Source: Lewinella sp. W8 (GTDB taxonomy: Bacteria > Bacteroidota > Bacteroidia > Chitinophagales > Saprospiraceae). Taken from it: a stretch of 64,000 nucleotides of DNA. The translations under genes were made by a program, and so were the position numbers. Shown here one piece after another: positions 17,450 through 26,922 of this stretch (positions are counted from its first letter, which is position 1; every line of letters begins with the position of its first letter). The notes beneath the pieces are model-generated. The model ran no database searches. It worked only from the letters and a program-made list of their open reading frames with translations, and had not been told where the DNA came from. The stretch is taken from assembly GCF_004375085.3 (NCBI RefSeq), contig NZ_SNAQ03000005.1, forward strand, positions 124,001-188,000. The letters run 5' to 3'.

Positions 17450-18148
17450 CTAGCTTTCCGGATCCCCTTTGGGCAGCCGGACGATGATCTGGATGACCTC
17501 AACGCCGATGTCGGCAAGTTCCGGCAGATCACTCATGATCCGCTTGTCGCCCACGATACTCATGGGGATTCCTTCGTTGCGGCGTCCCTCATAGTCGTAG
17601 GCCAGCCGAATCCGGTAATCTTCCAGGTTTCCGCCCCGCCAGTCGGTCACCACGCCGCCGTAGTCCCAATCGAAGCCCATCAGCTCGAAGGGATTACCGT
17701 TGAGCTCGTTGAGTTCCGCCAGGGTCGTGCCGATGCGAATGCCCGTCCCCCTGCCGTACCAGGTCGTGTCGGGGGCATCGATGGTGATCTGTAGATCTTT
17801 AAGGTTGATCTCTCCGCCGGGGAAAATGACGCTGAGCTCTCCGGCCTGGTCGGGGAATAGCCGGTATCCGGGAATAAAATACCCCTCGCCGAGGTGGATG
17901 CTGTCGGAGACAAAGTTCTCCTCTCCGTAATCCGCCGCGATGGTCTGGGGGGTGGAGGTCGCCGTAATCATCCCGATTCTTTTACCCGGTGTGAAGGTCC
18001 GGTCGTTCTGGTAGGCGACAAAGGGTTCCGTTTCCGTTTCTGGCGTCACCGCAGGTGCAGAGTCTTCCGGTGTGGCCGTGTCGGGAGCGTCATTTCCACA
18101 ACCAGACAGGAAGATTACAGAGCACAGGAGTAGCAGAGATAAGCGCAT
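17450..18148 (-). CDS. Conserved-looking lipoprotein of unknown function
   Basis: 232 residues. Signal peptide with lipobox L-S-G-C-G (about Cys16), then a Thr/Glu/Pro-rich linker (20-45). The globular part contains G-K-R-I-G-M-I-T, G-E-G-Y-F-I-P-G-Y-R-L-F-P, and I-R-I-G-T-T-L-A-E-L-N-E-L-N-G, in which a short helix follows a glycine turn. I do not recognise a family. ATG 18148 was chosen because it starts the lipoprotein signal; 16 upstream codons are in frame but add no feature. Divergent from the xylanase gene. Confidence 0.65.
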   Translation of the reverse strand: MRLSLLLLCSVIFLSGCGNDAPDTATPEDSAPAVTPETETEPFVAYQNDRTFTPGKRIGMITATSTPQTIAADYGEENFVSDSIHLGEGYFIPGYRLFPDQAGELSVIFPGGEINLKDLQITIDAPDTTWYGRGTGIRIGTTLAELNELNGNPFELMGFDWDYGGVVTDWRGGNLEDYRIRLAYDYEGRRNEGIPMSIVGDKRIMSDLPELADIGVEVIQIIVRLPKGDPES

Positions 18149-18291
18149 CGTATAATTACTTGAGTATCGGGCGCGAAAATAGGATTTCCTGATCAATTAT
18201 TGTCTTGGGGCGGATAAGGGTAAGGATATACCCGCGGACACTTCCGTCTGGACATCGGAATAATCTATATTTAGCTACACAAGCCACATTG

Positions 18292-20430
18292 ATGAAGAAC
18301 CTACTAACCCTGATTACCCTTATCGGTTCCCTGGCGCTTGGCGCCCAGGCGGATGCCTACCACGCCCAACTGACCAACTGGCTCGCCACCCAGTATACCC
18401 TTACCGGCGTCACCTACCCCATCGCCGACACCGAAAACGAAATTTACGCCGCCACTTACAGCTGGACGGCCTCCCGAAACCTGGTGACCGCCCCGGACGA
18501 CCAGGAATTTTCGCAGGTCGTCCGACTTTCTTCTCCCGGAGGGCTGGTCAACCGCTGGGACGCCGGCTTCGGGGTGGCCAATATCCAACCGGTTGGCCTG
18601 GGCGACAAACTACTGGCCGTCGTCTGGCTGCGCGTGGACGGGGGCGAGGATGCCACGGGTAAGGTGGCCCTGGTGCTGGAGCGTGCGGACAACTTTGATA
18701 AAGAGTTCGACCTCATTGTAGAATTGGACAATTCCTGGCGGCGCTACCTGATTCCGGTGGAGGTGCGCACCCGCTCCCACCCGGCGGGTGGCCTCCAGTT
18801 CGGGATTCACCTCGGTTTTCAGGAACAGGTGGTCGAAGTCGGTGGCTTCACCCTACTTAATTACGGTCCCAATTTCCCCCTGGATCAGTTTCCCAACGAC
18901 ATCAACAATGATGAATACGGCGGATTTGAGGCCGACGCTGCCTGGCGGGCACCCGCCGCCCAGCGCATTGAAGAGCTGAGGATGGCCGATCTGGAAATTC
19001 TGGCCCTTGACCAAAACGGCGACCCGCTGCCGGCAACCGGGTTGGAAGTCAGGATGCAACGCCACGCCTTCGAATTCGGGACGGCCATCAAGGCCTGCCG
19101 CTTCCCCGGTGGCCGGTGCTACAATGCCACCTTCGTGGACAAAATTTTTGATCTCGACGGCCGCGGCCATGGCTTCAATTCGGTCGTCTACGAGAACGAC
19201 CTCAAGTGGCCGGCCTGGGAAGAGGAATGGATATCCCTGAACGAGCAAACCATCCGGACGATGAGTTTTCTGACCGAGCGCGACGTCAACATCCGCGGAC
19301 ACGTGCTCCTCTGGCCCGGCTGGCAAAACTTACCGGCGGATATGGAGGCCAACCAAAGCAACGTCAACTACCTTAAGCAGCGCGTCGACGATCATCTGGT
19401 AAACTTTCTGGAAACCCTGGATTTTGACGAGTACGTCCGGGACTGGGACGTCATCAACGAAATCAACACAAACACGGATCTGGCTGCCGCCCTGGCGGGA
19501 ACCGCGGGATACACCACCGGCCGGGAATACTACGCGGAGGTCTTTGCCCGGGCCCGGGAGCTGGCTCCCGACGCCACCCTGTACCTGAATGACTACGTAA
19601 CCCTCAGCCTCAACAACAAGGAGGGGGTACTGTACGACCAGTATCAGGGATTCATCGCCGAGCTGGTCAACGCCGATGCCCCCATCGACGGTATTGGATT
19701 TCAGGGACACATCGGCGCCTCCCCCAACAGCATCTACGACGTGCTGGAAACCTACGATGATTTCGCCCAGCAGTTTGGCCTGGAGGCCAAAATCACGGAG
19801 TTTGACCTCCCCCCCAGTGTGTCGGAAGAGTTGGCGGCAGACTACCTGCGCGATTTCCTGACGGCCACCTTCAGCCACGAGAGCATGACGGGTTTTCTTT
19901 TCTGGAACTTCTGGGACGTCGATACCTGGGCTAATCCGGGCGCCAATCTTTACCGGGCCGACTGGAGTTCCACCCCGGCCCACGAAGCCTTCGTGGACCT
20001 GGTGTTTAACGAATGGTGGACCGAAGAAGACCTCCAGACCGACGCAAGTGGTCTGGCCAGCACCCCCGCCTTCAAGGGCTACTATGAGGTTACCCTCAAT
20101 TGTGGTTCCGAGCGGGTAACGACGAGCTTCGATCACCTGGGGGACCAGCGGGTGACCATTGACTGCAGTCAACTGGTGAGCCTGCAACCCGAACCACTTC
20201 CCGCGGGCAGCATTACGGTTTCTCCAAACCCATCCTCCGGGCCGGTGACGATCCAGAACCGGTTAGGGGTGAGCCTGAGCGGGGAAATTCTGGATGCCGC
20301 GGGCCGTTCCCTCTGGCGGGGAAAGATCACTTCGGGCACCACGGAATTACCCCTTGACCTTCCCGCCGGCAGCTATCATCTGCAGCTTCGGGAGGGGCGT
20401 CGGATGAGTACGTTTACCCTGATTCGTTAA
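18292..20430 (+). CDS. Secreted GH10 endo-1,4-beta-xylanase with T9SS sorting domain
   Basis: 712 residues. Signal peptide (L-T-L-I-G-S-L-A-L-G-A-Q-A), an N-terminal beta-sandwich (about 30-195) resembling a CBM4/9 carbohydrate-binding module, a GH10 barrel (about 220-590) and a C-terminal T9SS sorting domain starting at V-S-P-N-P-S-S-G (about 643). The acid/base Glu is E390 (W-D-V-I-N-E) and the nucleophile E503 (I-T-E-F-D); the substrate motif G-H-V-L-L-W-P-G-W is present. It should cleave xylan at the cell surface or outside. ATG 18292 starts the signal peptide. The cohesin/dockerin-like gene follows 215 bp later. Confidence 0.93.
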   Translation: MKNLLTLITLIGSLALGAQADAYHAQLTNWLATQYTLTGVTYPIADTENEIYAATYSWTASRNLVTAPDDQEFSQVVRLSSPGGLVNRWDAGFGVANIQPVGLGDKLLAVVWLRVDGGEDATGKVALVLERADNFDKEFDLIVELDNSWRRYLIPVEVRTRSHPAGGLQFGIHLGFQEQVVEVGGFTLLNYGPNFPLDQFPNDINNDEYGGFEADAAWRAPAAQRIEELRMADLEILALDQNGDPLPATGLEVRMQRHAFEFGTAIKACRFPGGRCYNATFVDKIFDLDGRGHGFNSVVYENDLKWPAWEEEWISLNEQTIRTMSFLTERDVNIRGHVLLWPGWQNLPADMEANQSNVNYLKQRVDDHLVNFLETLDFDEYVRDWDVINEINTNTDLAAALAGTAGYTTGREYYAEVFARARELAPDATLYLNDYVTLSLNNKEGVLYDQYQGFIAELVNADAPIDGIGFQGHIGASPNSIYDVLETYDDFAQQFGLEAKITEFDLPPSVSEELAADYLRDFLTATFSHESMTGFLFWNFWDVDTWANPGANLYRADWSSTPAHEAFVDLVFNEWWTEEDLQTDASGLASTPAFKGYYEVTLNCGSERVTTSFDHLGDQRVTIDCSQLVSLQPEPLPAGSITVSPNPSSGPVTIQNRLGVSLSGEILDAAGRSLWRGKITSGTTELPLDLPAGSYHLQLREGRRMSTFTLIR

Positions 20431-20552
20431 CGGATCGTGGGGCGCTTCCCGACTTCCGATCAACCTACTTTACTGCTCTCCCGTAACTACCTGGCACCCG
20501 CACGCCGTGCCCCACCTTCGACCAGAAGTGGAGAATGGGCAGTGGCATTGAT

Positions 20553-20560
20553 TATCTTTG
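20553..20560 (+). promoter_or_regulatory. -7 promoter box upstream of the cohesin/dockerin-like gene
   Basis: TATCTTTG, exact TAnnTTTG, 85 bp before the ATG at 20646. It lies within an in-frame upstream extension and so supports the internal start. Confidence 0.5.
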
Positions 20561-20645
20561 GGCAAGAGTTTTAGTGACCATGGAAACAGCTGGGCGTCCA
20601 CAGATCATCTTCCCCACGGTAAGACCCAGTGAATTGAACAACACA

Positions 20646-22142
20646 ATGCAACGACTTTCCCTTCTTCTCCTTCCGGTATTTCTGCTCTTCAGCCTTCAGG
20701 TGTCCGCCCAGAATGAGGTGACGCTCAGTATTCCTGATGCCATCCATCCCGGCGGTGATGCCCCCATCTGCGTTCCCGTGATCGCCGATAGTTTTCCCAA
20801 TATCGTCATCGCCCAGTTCAGTCTGAGCTGGGACACGGCCGTCGTGGATTTTGCGGAAGTTCGCTTCGGCGAAGATCCCCTCGGACTGGCCTCTAACAGC
20901 AACAGCACCAATATGCCCGAGCCGGACGTCTTCGTCGTGGTGTGGACCAACGAGGACGTAAACACTGGCGTCACGCTGGAATCTGGTACTCCGATTCTGG
21001 AACTCTGCGTTACCCCCAAAGTCGCCAGTGGCACCACCGACATCATATTTGACGACTTTCTGGAACCCGAATTCGCCCAGGGAGGGACCGTCGTGGCCTT
21101 TCCCAATACCGTCAACGACGGCAGCATCACCTTCGGCGCGGACGTTGCCACCTTCGTCCTGCCCGGCGACACCAACGACGACGGTCAGGTAGACCACCGC
21201 GACGTTATTGGGCTGGGTTTTGGTCACGGCACCACCGGTCCGGCCCGCCCCACTCCGGGAGTAGCCTTCAGCGCCCGGGTGGCCCCCCTGTGGACGGAAA
21301 GCCTTCAGTCGGGCATCAACTACGCCACGCTCGACGCAGACGGCAACGGTTCGCTCAATGATGATGATCTGACCATCATCAGCACCTACTACGATCAGTT
21401 CGTCAACGACAACTGGCAGGCCGCTCCGGTGCAGGACAACATGGGTATCCCCGGTGCCCCGTTAATCATTACGGATGCCAGCCTTAGTTCCGGGCAACCC
21501 GCCAGCGTGCGGGTGGAGCTAGGGGATGTTGCCATTAGTGGAGCAGCGGGTTATGCGATGTCCTTTGCCGTACTGTTTGATCCCGCCCAGATTGACCCGG
21601 GGTCCATTTCCGTTGATTTTTCCGACTCCTTCCTCGGTGACGATTTGCTCACCCTGGCGCGGGTAACCAACAATGCCAGTGGGCGACTGGAAATTGCGCT
21701 GGCCCGCAAGGATCAGATCAACACCACTAACGCCGGCGGACTGGTGTGCACCATTAATTTCACCCCCGCAGTCAGTGAGGACGACTATACGCTGACCCTG
21801 AGTACGGAGAGCAACTCTTACCAACTGGCGGATGAATCCAGTGCTCCGGTGAGCGGACAGACGACCGACCTCACCGTATCGGGCACCACCTCCGTCCGGG
21901 AGCCCCAGTGGGCGCGTGACCTCACCATTTTCCCCAATCCTCTGACCGGCGAAGTGCTCTCCGTGCGGGGAAATCAGCGAACATTTGACCACATCAGCGT
22001 GCTGGAAGTAAGTGGTCGCCAACTACTTGACTTCCTCGGCAATCAGCGACAGTTGAACCTGAGTGCGCTGCCCGCGGGAACCTACCTGGTTCAATTTCAG
22101 CTGGGTGGACAACAAGTTTTGCGGCGGCTCGTCGTTAAATAA
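20646..22142 (+). CDS. Secreted cohesin-like / dockerin-like protein with T9SS sorting domain
   Basis: 498 residues. After a signal peptide ending L-Q-V-S-A-Q, residues 21-165 form a cohesin-like beta-sandwich (P-I-C-V-P-V-I-A-D, F-S-L-S-W-D, E-L-C-V-T-P). Then two dockerin-type calcium loops: G-D-T-N-D-D-G-Q-V-D-H-R-D-V (about 174-187) and L-D-A-D-G-N-G-S-L-N-D-D-D-L (about 229-242), separated by an insert. A second cohesin-like domain covers about 272-405, and a T9SS domain begins at F-P-N-P-L (about 436). Perhaps a surface scaffold or binding protein; the neighbouring xylanase suggests polysaccharide use, but no matching dockerin is seen on that enzyme. Confidence 0.75.
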   Translation: MQRLSLLLLPVFLLFSLQVSAQNEVTLSIPDAIHPGGDAPICVPVIADSFPNIVIAQFSLSWDTAVVDFAEVRFGEDPLGLASNSNSTNMPEPDVFVVVWTNEDVNTGVTLESGTPILELCVTPKVASGTTDIIFDDFLEPEFAQGGTVVAFPNTVNDGSITFGADVATFVLPGDTNDDGQVDHRDVIGLGFGHGTTGPARPTPGVAFSARVAPLWTESLQSGINYATLDADGNGSLNDDDLTIISTYYDQFVNDNWQAAPVQDNMGIPGAPLIITDASLSSGQPASVRVELGDVAISGAAGYAMSFAVLFDPAQIDPGSISVDFSDSFLGDDLLTLARVTNNASGRLEIALARKDQINTTNAGGLVCTINFTPAVSEDDYTLTLSTESNSYQLADESSAPVSGQTTDLTVSGTTSVREPQWARDLTIFPNPLTGEVLSVRGNQRTFDHISVLEVSGRQLLDFLGNQRQLNLSALPAGTYLVQFQLGGQQVLRRLVVK

Positions 22143-22157
22143 CCCAAAATAATCCGC

Positions 22158-22694
22158 GTGTTTGAAAGAGGTCTGGCTTTACTGATCGTGACGTGCCTGG
22201 GGATGATCGGACTCCGCATCCACCAGCATTTCCAAGCATCAGCGCCCGCCTCCGAAACACCCACCCAAGTGAACGATCCTGCACCGGCAACCCCATCGGC
22301 CACCGAACTGGTGTTTCCGGTGCAGGACCACGGCCTGGAAGACGTAATCTCCTACTTCGGGGATTCGCGGGGTAACCGCAGTCACCAGGGAATTGACATC
22401 AAGGCCCCACGGGGAACGAAGGTCGTGGCCGTAACGGACGGCTTCATCGAAAAAATCCGGGAGGGAGCCCGCGCCGGGAAGAGTCTGTATCTGCGGGACG
22501 CCAAGGGCCGCCTATTCTTTTACGCTCACCTCGAAGACTACGATACCGAGGAGTTCGCCGCCGTCGAGGCCGGCGACGTCATCGGAGAAGTCGGGAACAC
22601 GGGTAACGCGAAACTGACGTCTCCGCATCTTCACTTTGAAATTCTGCTGGGTAAGGAAAAAGAGCCGCAGGACCCGGTGACGTACTGGGAGTAG
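22158..22694 (+). CDS. M23 family metallopeptidase (LytM domain)
   Basis: 178 residues starting at GTG. One N-terminal membrane anchor (about 4-22), a Pro/Ala/Thr-rich linker to residue 50, then a LytM/peptidase M23 domain. Zinc ligands are visible: H and D in S-H-Q-G-I-D-I-K-A-P, and the H-x-H of S-P-H-L-H-F-E-I. Such enzymes cut peptidoglycan cross-bridges or act as amidase activators; ligands here are intact, so catalysis is likely. It begins 15 bp after the cohesin-like gene and may be co-transcribed. Confidence 0.9.
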   Translation: MFERGLALLIVTCLGMIGLRIHQHFQASAPASETPTQVNDPAPATPSATELVFPVQDHGLEDVISYFGDSRGNRSHQGIDIKAPRGTKVVAVTDGFIEKIREGARAGKSLYLRDAKGRLFFYAHLEDYDTEEFAAVEAGDVIGEVGNTGNAKLTSPHLHFEILLGKEKEPQDPVTYWE

Positions 22695-23134
22695 CCCATT
22701 AGCACAAGTATGTTCTTCAATCGAGGGAGCACGGAAGGTACAATGCCCCATGGTTGGTTAGCCTAAGGGTGGCGCAACCGAGGGCTTCATCCATTTAACG
22801 CTGGTTTTTAGGGAGCTCTTACTTAGAGCAATCGTGACGTGCACGGGATACCTCTAGACTTTTGACCTCAAATTTCCGAAGGTTATAATAGACCGAATCA
22901 AATGCTTAGATTCATGAGGTCGATCCAAATATCGACACATTTATGTAGGATGATGAAGATTTTGCGCTTGAGATTATGAGCTGCCAGTGTTCCGACGCCG
23001 TTCCACTCGGCTAACCCTTCGCAAAGCAGACTTCCAACCACAGTTTCCCTCTGGGCTTAACGGTAGATTGTTATCAACCTACATTCGATTTTTTCCGGAA
23101 ACAATGTGTTCCTGCGCCAAATAGAAGATGAAAA
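22695..23134. other. AT-richer intergenic stretch without a gene
   Basis: 440 bp between the M23 gene and the serine hydrolase. No ORF with coding character and no clear repeat or terminator was seen; a possible -7 box (TACATTCG, 23080-23087) lies 48 bp before the next gene. Composition changes from GC-rich to AT-richer here and stays so through 24.35 kb. Confidence 0.5.
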
Positions 23135-24349
23135 ATGAGGTATTTATTGATGGCCATGGTGCTAATTGCCTTTTGCTCACGATGCCATAAGAACCCGAGC
23201 AAGTCACCGGGATTATATACTTCTGACACCGAGTATATTTCTCTGGTCAACAGTATTGACAGCCTTGTTCATCAGTTAGTCAAAGACCAGCATACGGCGG
23301 GAATTAGTTTCGGAATCCAACGAGCTGGCGGGAAGCCATTCTTCAGATCGTATGGGATGGCAGATATTGAGCATGCCGTTCCGGTCAAGGCATCTTCTTT
23401 GTTCAACGTTGCATCCGTCAGCAAACCCTTCACCGCAATTGCCGTAGGTATTTTGATTGACCGGCAACAACTTAGCCTGGAAACGAAGATTGATGAATTT
23501 TTTCCTGATTTTCCCTTGGGGGGCCACATAACTATCTACCAGCTAATGTCCCATACGTCGGGCATTCCGGACTGGTGGATGGGAGGATTACCCGACAGTA
23601 TTTCGACCAATTGGACTGTTGACCCCAACCCGCATCTTGTGCTGCAGCAAATGCAGACCACTTCTTTATTTGATCCGGGAACCAAGCACTTTTATTCCAA
23701 CAGCGGCTATTTATTATTAGGAGAAATAATAGAAAAGATTTCGGGAAAAGAGTACCGAGAGTTTATGGAAGAAGAACTCCTCCATCAATTCGGGGCGAAC
23801 GACTCTTTCATCGAAGAAAAAGGAATGAAAAGAGATAGTCTCTGGACTTGGGGATACGGGACGAACATCACTGACTCTACTTCCAACAGCAAGCAATTCT
23901 TCAAACATGATTTTAATGCATATTCCCTAAAATCATTCGGCGGATTGAAATCGACTCCCAAAGACCTGCTGTCCATTTGTCACAATTTTTTCAGTGGCCA
24001 AATCCTCGAAAAAGCAACCGTGACTAAAATGCTTGAGTACGCAACAACGACAAATGGCAACTTTGTGTACGATGAATTATTTGTCCCGGAAGGATTTCCC
24101 CCACCGCAGTTACCACCCCATATTTCCAGGAATGGATACGGTCTCGGCTTCAGTCTTATGAGTCTATACGACAAGCCGGTCATTTGGCATAGTGGAGGGA
24201 TGCCCGGCTATAATGCCATACTGGTTCACTTCCCGGAATCTGAGACAACCCTGGTTATTTTATCGAATACGGATAATGGCATCATTCCGGAATACGAAGG
24301 GATAATGAGAATTGCCTCGCAGATTGAAAAGGAAACCAACGGCAAATAA
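23135..24349 (+). CDS. Serine hydrolase, beta-lactamase/penicillin-binding (class C-like) family
   Basis: 404 residues. Exported (N-terminal hydrophobic segment; no clean lipobox). The catalytic triad of motifs is present: S-V-S-K (S-x-x-K, about 96-99), Y-S-N in F-Y-S-N-S-G-Y-L-L-L-G (about 188), and H-S-G-G in I-W-H-S-G-G-M-P-G-Y (about 352). The family covers class C beta-lactamases, D-amino-acid peptidases and esterases, so the substrate cannot be told. Codon use is clearly more AT-rich than neighbouring genes, which suggests relatively recent transfer. Confidence 0.85.
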   Translation: MRYLLMAMVLIAFCSRCHKNPSKSPGLYTSDTEYISLVNSIDSLVHQLVKDQHTAGISFGIQRAGGKPFFRSYGMADIEHAVPVKASSLFNVASVSKPFTAIAVGILIDRQQLSLETKIDEFFPDFPLGGHITIYQLMSHTSGIPDWWMGGLPDSISTNWTVDPNPHLVLQQMQTTSLFDPGTKHFYSNSGYLLLGEIIEKISGKEYREFMEEELLHQFGANDSFIEEKGMKRDSLWTWGYGTNITDSTSNSKQFFKHDFNAYSLKSFGGLKSTPKDLLSICHNFFSGQILEKATVTKMLEYATTTNGNFVYDELFVPEGFPPPQLPPHISRNGYGLGFSLMSLYDKPVIWHSGGMPGYNAILVHFPESETTLVILSNTDNGIIPEYEGIMRIASQIEKETNGK

Positions 24350-24382
24350 GTAGCTACGCGGATGGTAGCGCCATGAAGCCGG

Positions 24383-24538
24383 ATGGTTAACTCACAGAAA
24401 GCGAGTAGTAAGGCCGATAAAATTTACACCTTCTTCCTGACTGTTTTGTCACTAATGGTTGTCGCCCTTTCCCTACTCTATCTCCAGCATTTCCTCGATG
24501 AGTCCGTAGCGTCAACGTTGCCTCTACCGGCCCACTAA
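24383..24538 (+). CDS. Possible small single-pass membrane protein
   Basis: A 51-codon frame (ATG 24383, TAA 24536-24538). It reads as a polar basic start (M-V-N-S-Q-K-A-S-S-K-A-D-K), one strong hydrophobic helix of about 22 residues (F-F-L-T-V-L-S-L-M-V-V-A-L-S-L-L-Y-L) and a short tail. It lies 33 bp after the serine hydrolase stop, in the same orientation, and its last 4 bp overlap the stop of the convergent PAP2 gene. The inside-positive layout is typical of real small membrane proteins, but no homologue is known to me. Confidence 0.4.
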   Translation: MVNSQKASSKADKIYTFFLTVLSLMVVALSLLYLQHFLDESVASTLPLPAH

Positions 24539-25464
24539 AAACTCGCCCCCACCCCTAGCCTACCCGGCGTAATGATCGGGCGCCAGTTAAACGCTCGCAG
24601 TCGCTCGGGCCGCTGGTATTCGCTCCCCGTACGTTCGGTAAAGAACCGGTCTACGGTATTCACTACGACCACGCTGATGGCCACGCTCAGTCCCACGTCG
24701 GATAACCAGTGGGCCTCCGTCCACAGACGCGAAAGGGGCGTAATGGCGCCGACGGCGTAGATCCCGCCCTTGAGCCAGGGATTGCGGGTCTGTTTGGCCA
24801 GCGCGTGGGCCGTCACCACGGCCAGCACGGTATGTCCGGAGGGGAAAGAATGATAATCGGGGGTGCCGTTGAAGAAGTCGAAGTCACTGTTCCCGACGCC
24901 GGTACTGGGGCGGGCCCGTCCCAGTACGGTTTTGCTGACCGTCTGGATCAGACCGGCCGCCGTAGCCGAGGCAATCAGGACCATGCCGGTCCGTCGCATA
25001 CGCGGATTCTCCGTCAGTAGCCCGACGGTATAGATGCCGGCCGTCAGGCCGTAGTTGTACTGCGGTTTTCCAAAGTAGAACGCAAAGCGATCAAGCAAGC
25101 GCGGCACTTTGGTTTCCTGGCGGGCAAAGTAGGGATTAACGTCCTCCTCGATCAGGAACAGGCCCACGGTTCCCAGGGCGATGCCACCGGCAGTGAGCCA
25201 CTGTTTGCCCCGCCACTTCAGGGGACGCCCGTAGGTGTGGCCTACGCTCCGAAGGCCGTAGGTGAAATCCGTTTTGGTATTTTGCCAGAGTCTGCCGGTA
25301 TAGGAGCGTTGGGGTTCGGTGTCCAGGGTGCTCCAGCTGGCGGCGAAGGCCTCCTGCAGGGCCGGAGGCTCCTGGGCGTGCAGTTGGGTGACGCCCAACA
25401 GGACAAGACAATACAGTAAAATGCCAGACGTAATCTTCACGGTGTGGTAGCCTTTGGGGTTCAA
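24535..25464 (-). CDS. PAP2 family phosphatase
   Basis: 309 residues. Signal peptide (L-L-G-V-T-Q-L-H-A-Q), then several membrane segments. The three PAP2 motifs are complete: K-T-V-L-G-R-A-R-P, F-P-S-G-H-T, and S-R-L-W-T-E-A-H-W-L-S-D-V. Members dephosphorylate lipid phosphates such as undecaprenyl pyrophosphate or lipid A phosphate. A long periplasmic N-terminal region (20-95) precedes the core, as in many Bacteroidota members. Substrate not determinable. The C-terminal tail is basic and ends G-V-G-A-S-F. Confidence 0.9.
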   Translation of the reverse strand: MNPKGYHTVKITSGILLYCLVLLGVTQLHAQEPPALQEAFAASWSTLDTEPQRSYTGRLWQNTKTDFTYGLRSVGHTYGRPLKWRGKQWLTAGGIALGTVGLFLIEEDVNPYFARQETKVPRLLDRFAFYFGKPQYNYGLTAGIYTVGLLTENPRMRRTGMVLIASATAAGLIQTVSKTVLGRARPSTGVGNSDFDFFNGTPDYHSFPSGHTVLAVVTAHALAKQTRNPWLKGGIYAVGAITPLSRLWTEAHWLSDVGLSVAISVVVVNTVDRFFTERTGSEYQRPERLRAFNWRPIITPGRLGVGASF

Positions 25465-25668
25465 ACTTTCTGCAATACATCGATCAAACTCTGTTTAACT
25501 CGACATAGTTCGAACCAAACCAAATTGACCGTCAGGACAGTACATCCGGAGGGAGCGGAGCGTCCGCGATTTCCTTACCTCCGGCCGTAAAAATGGGCAG
25601 CCGTGAGGCACTGGATTCCCGCCCGGGTTTTCCCGGGACACCGACGAAAAGCCTGTAGGACCGAAAGC

Positions 25669-26922
25669 TTAGAGTCCGAAGGCCGCCTTCACCTTCTCCA
25701 CGTAATCCAGTTTCTCCCAGGTGAAGGTTTCCACCGTCATGGTTTTCGTTTCTCCGGAACCATTCGTGAAGGTGAGTTCCTTCGTTTCGGGTTGACGCCC
25801 CATGTGGCCGTAAGCCGCTGATTCCAGGTACATGGGCGAGCGCAGCTTCAGGCGTTGCTCAATGGCGTAAGGTCGCATATCGAATACCTCGGTGATCTTG
25901 GCGGCAATTTCCGCGTCGGAGAGATCCACCTTGGCCGACTGGTTGGTATTGACGTAGATGTTCGTCGGTTCGGCCACGCCGATGGCGTAACTTACCTGCA
26001 CGAGGATTTCGTCGGCCACCCCCGCGGCCACCAGGTTCTTAGCGATGTGGCGCGTGGCGTAGGCCGCGCTGCGGTCCACCTTACTGGGGTCCTTACCGGA
26101 GAAGGCACCACCACCGTGGGCTCCCTTTCCGCCGTAGGTATCCACGATGATTTTACGGCCGGTCAGCCCCGTGTCTCCGTGGGGACCGCCGATGACGAAC
26201 TTGCCGGTGGGGTTCACGTGGTAGGTGATGTCGTCGGTGAAGAGCTGCTGCAGCTCTTCCTTCAGCTGCGCCTTCACGCGGGGGATGACCACGTTGATCA
26301 CGTCTTCCTGAATCTTGGCCAACATGGTCGCGTCTTCGGCGAAGTCGTCGTGCTGGGTAGACACCACGATGGAGTCGATCCGAACGGGACGGTGATCATC
26401 GCTGTATTCGATGGTTACCTGAGATTTGGAATCCGGACGCAGGTAGGTCATTTCTTTTCCGGCCTTACGGATGTCCGCCAGTTCTCGCAGGATGCGGTGG
26501 CTGAGGTCCAGCGCCAGCGGCATGTAGTTCTCGGTTTCGTTGGTGGCGTAGCCGAACATCATTCCCTGGTCTCCCGCGCCCTGGTCCTCGGCGGCGGAAC
26601 GCTCTACGCCCTGGTTGATGTCGGGACTTTGCTCGTGGATGGCCGACAGGACACCACAGCTGTTGGCCTCGAACATGTACTCCGACTTGGTGTACCCGAT
26701 CCGCTGGATGACGTCGCGGGCCAGTTGCTGCACGTCGAGGTAGGTACTGGACTTTACTTCTCCCGCCAGGACCACCTGTCCGGTGGTTACTAAGGTCTCG
26801 CAGGCCACCTTGGAGCTGGAATCAAAGGCAAGAAAATGATCTACGAGATTATCGCTGATCTGGTCGGCAACTTTGTCGGGATGGCCCTCGGAAACGGATT
26901 CGGAAGTAAAGAGGTAAGGCAT
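25669..26922 (-). CDS. metK: S-adenosylmethionine synthetase
   Basis: 417 residues. Makes SAM from methionine and ATP. Signature motifs: [10 protein letters not shown] at the N-terminus, [12 protein letters not shown] (about 115-126) and G-G-G-A-F-S-G-K-D (about 270-278). Start [10 protein letters not shown] matches the family; 16 further upstream codons are in frame but lie over the promoter box. The leader is only about 20 nt, leaving no room for a SAM riboswitch. Monocistronic. Confidence 0.97.
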   Translation of the reverse strand: MPYLFTSESVSEGHPDKVADQISDNLVDHFLAFDSSSKVACETLVTTGQVVLAGEVKSSTYLDVQQLARDVIQRIGYTKSEYMFEANSCGVLSAIHEQSPDINQGVERSAAEDQGAGDQGMMFGYATNETENYMPLALDLSHRILRELADIRKAGKEMTYLRPDSKSQVTIEYSDDHRPVRIDSIVVSTQHDDFAEDATMLAKIQEDVINVVIPRVKAQLKEELQQLFTDDITYHVNPTGKFVIGGPHGDTGLTGRKIIVDTYGGKGAHGGGAFSGKDPSKVDRSAAYATRHIAKNLVAAGVADEILVQVSYAIGVAEPTNIYVNTNQSAKVDLSDAEIAAKITEVFDMRPYAIEQRLKLRSPMYLESAAYGHMGRQPETKELTFTNGSGETKTMTVETFTWEKLDYVEKVKAAFGL

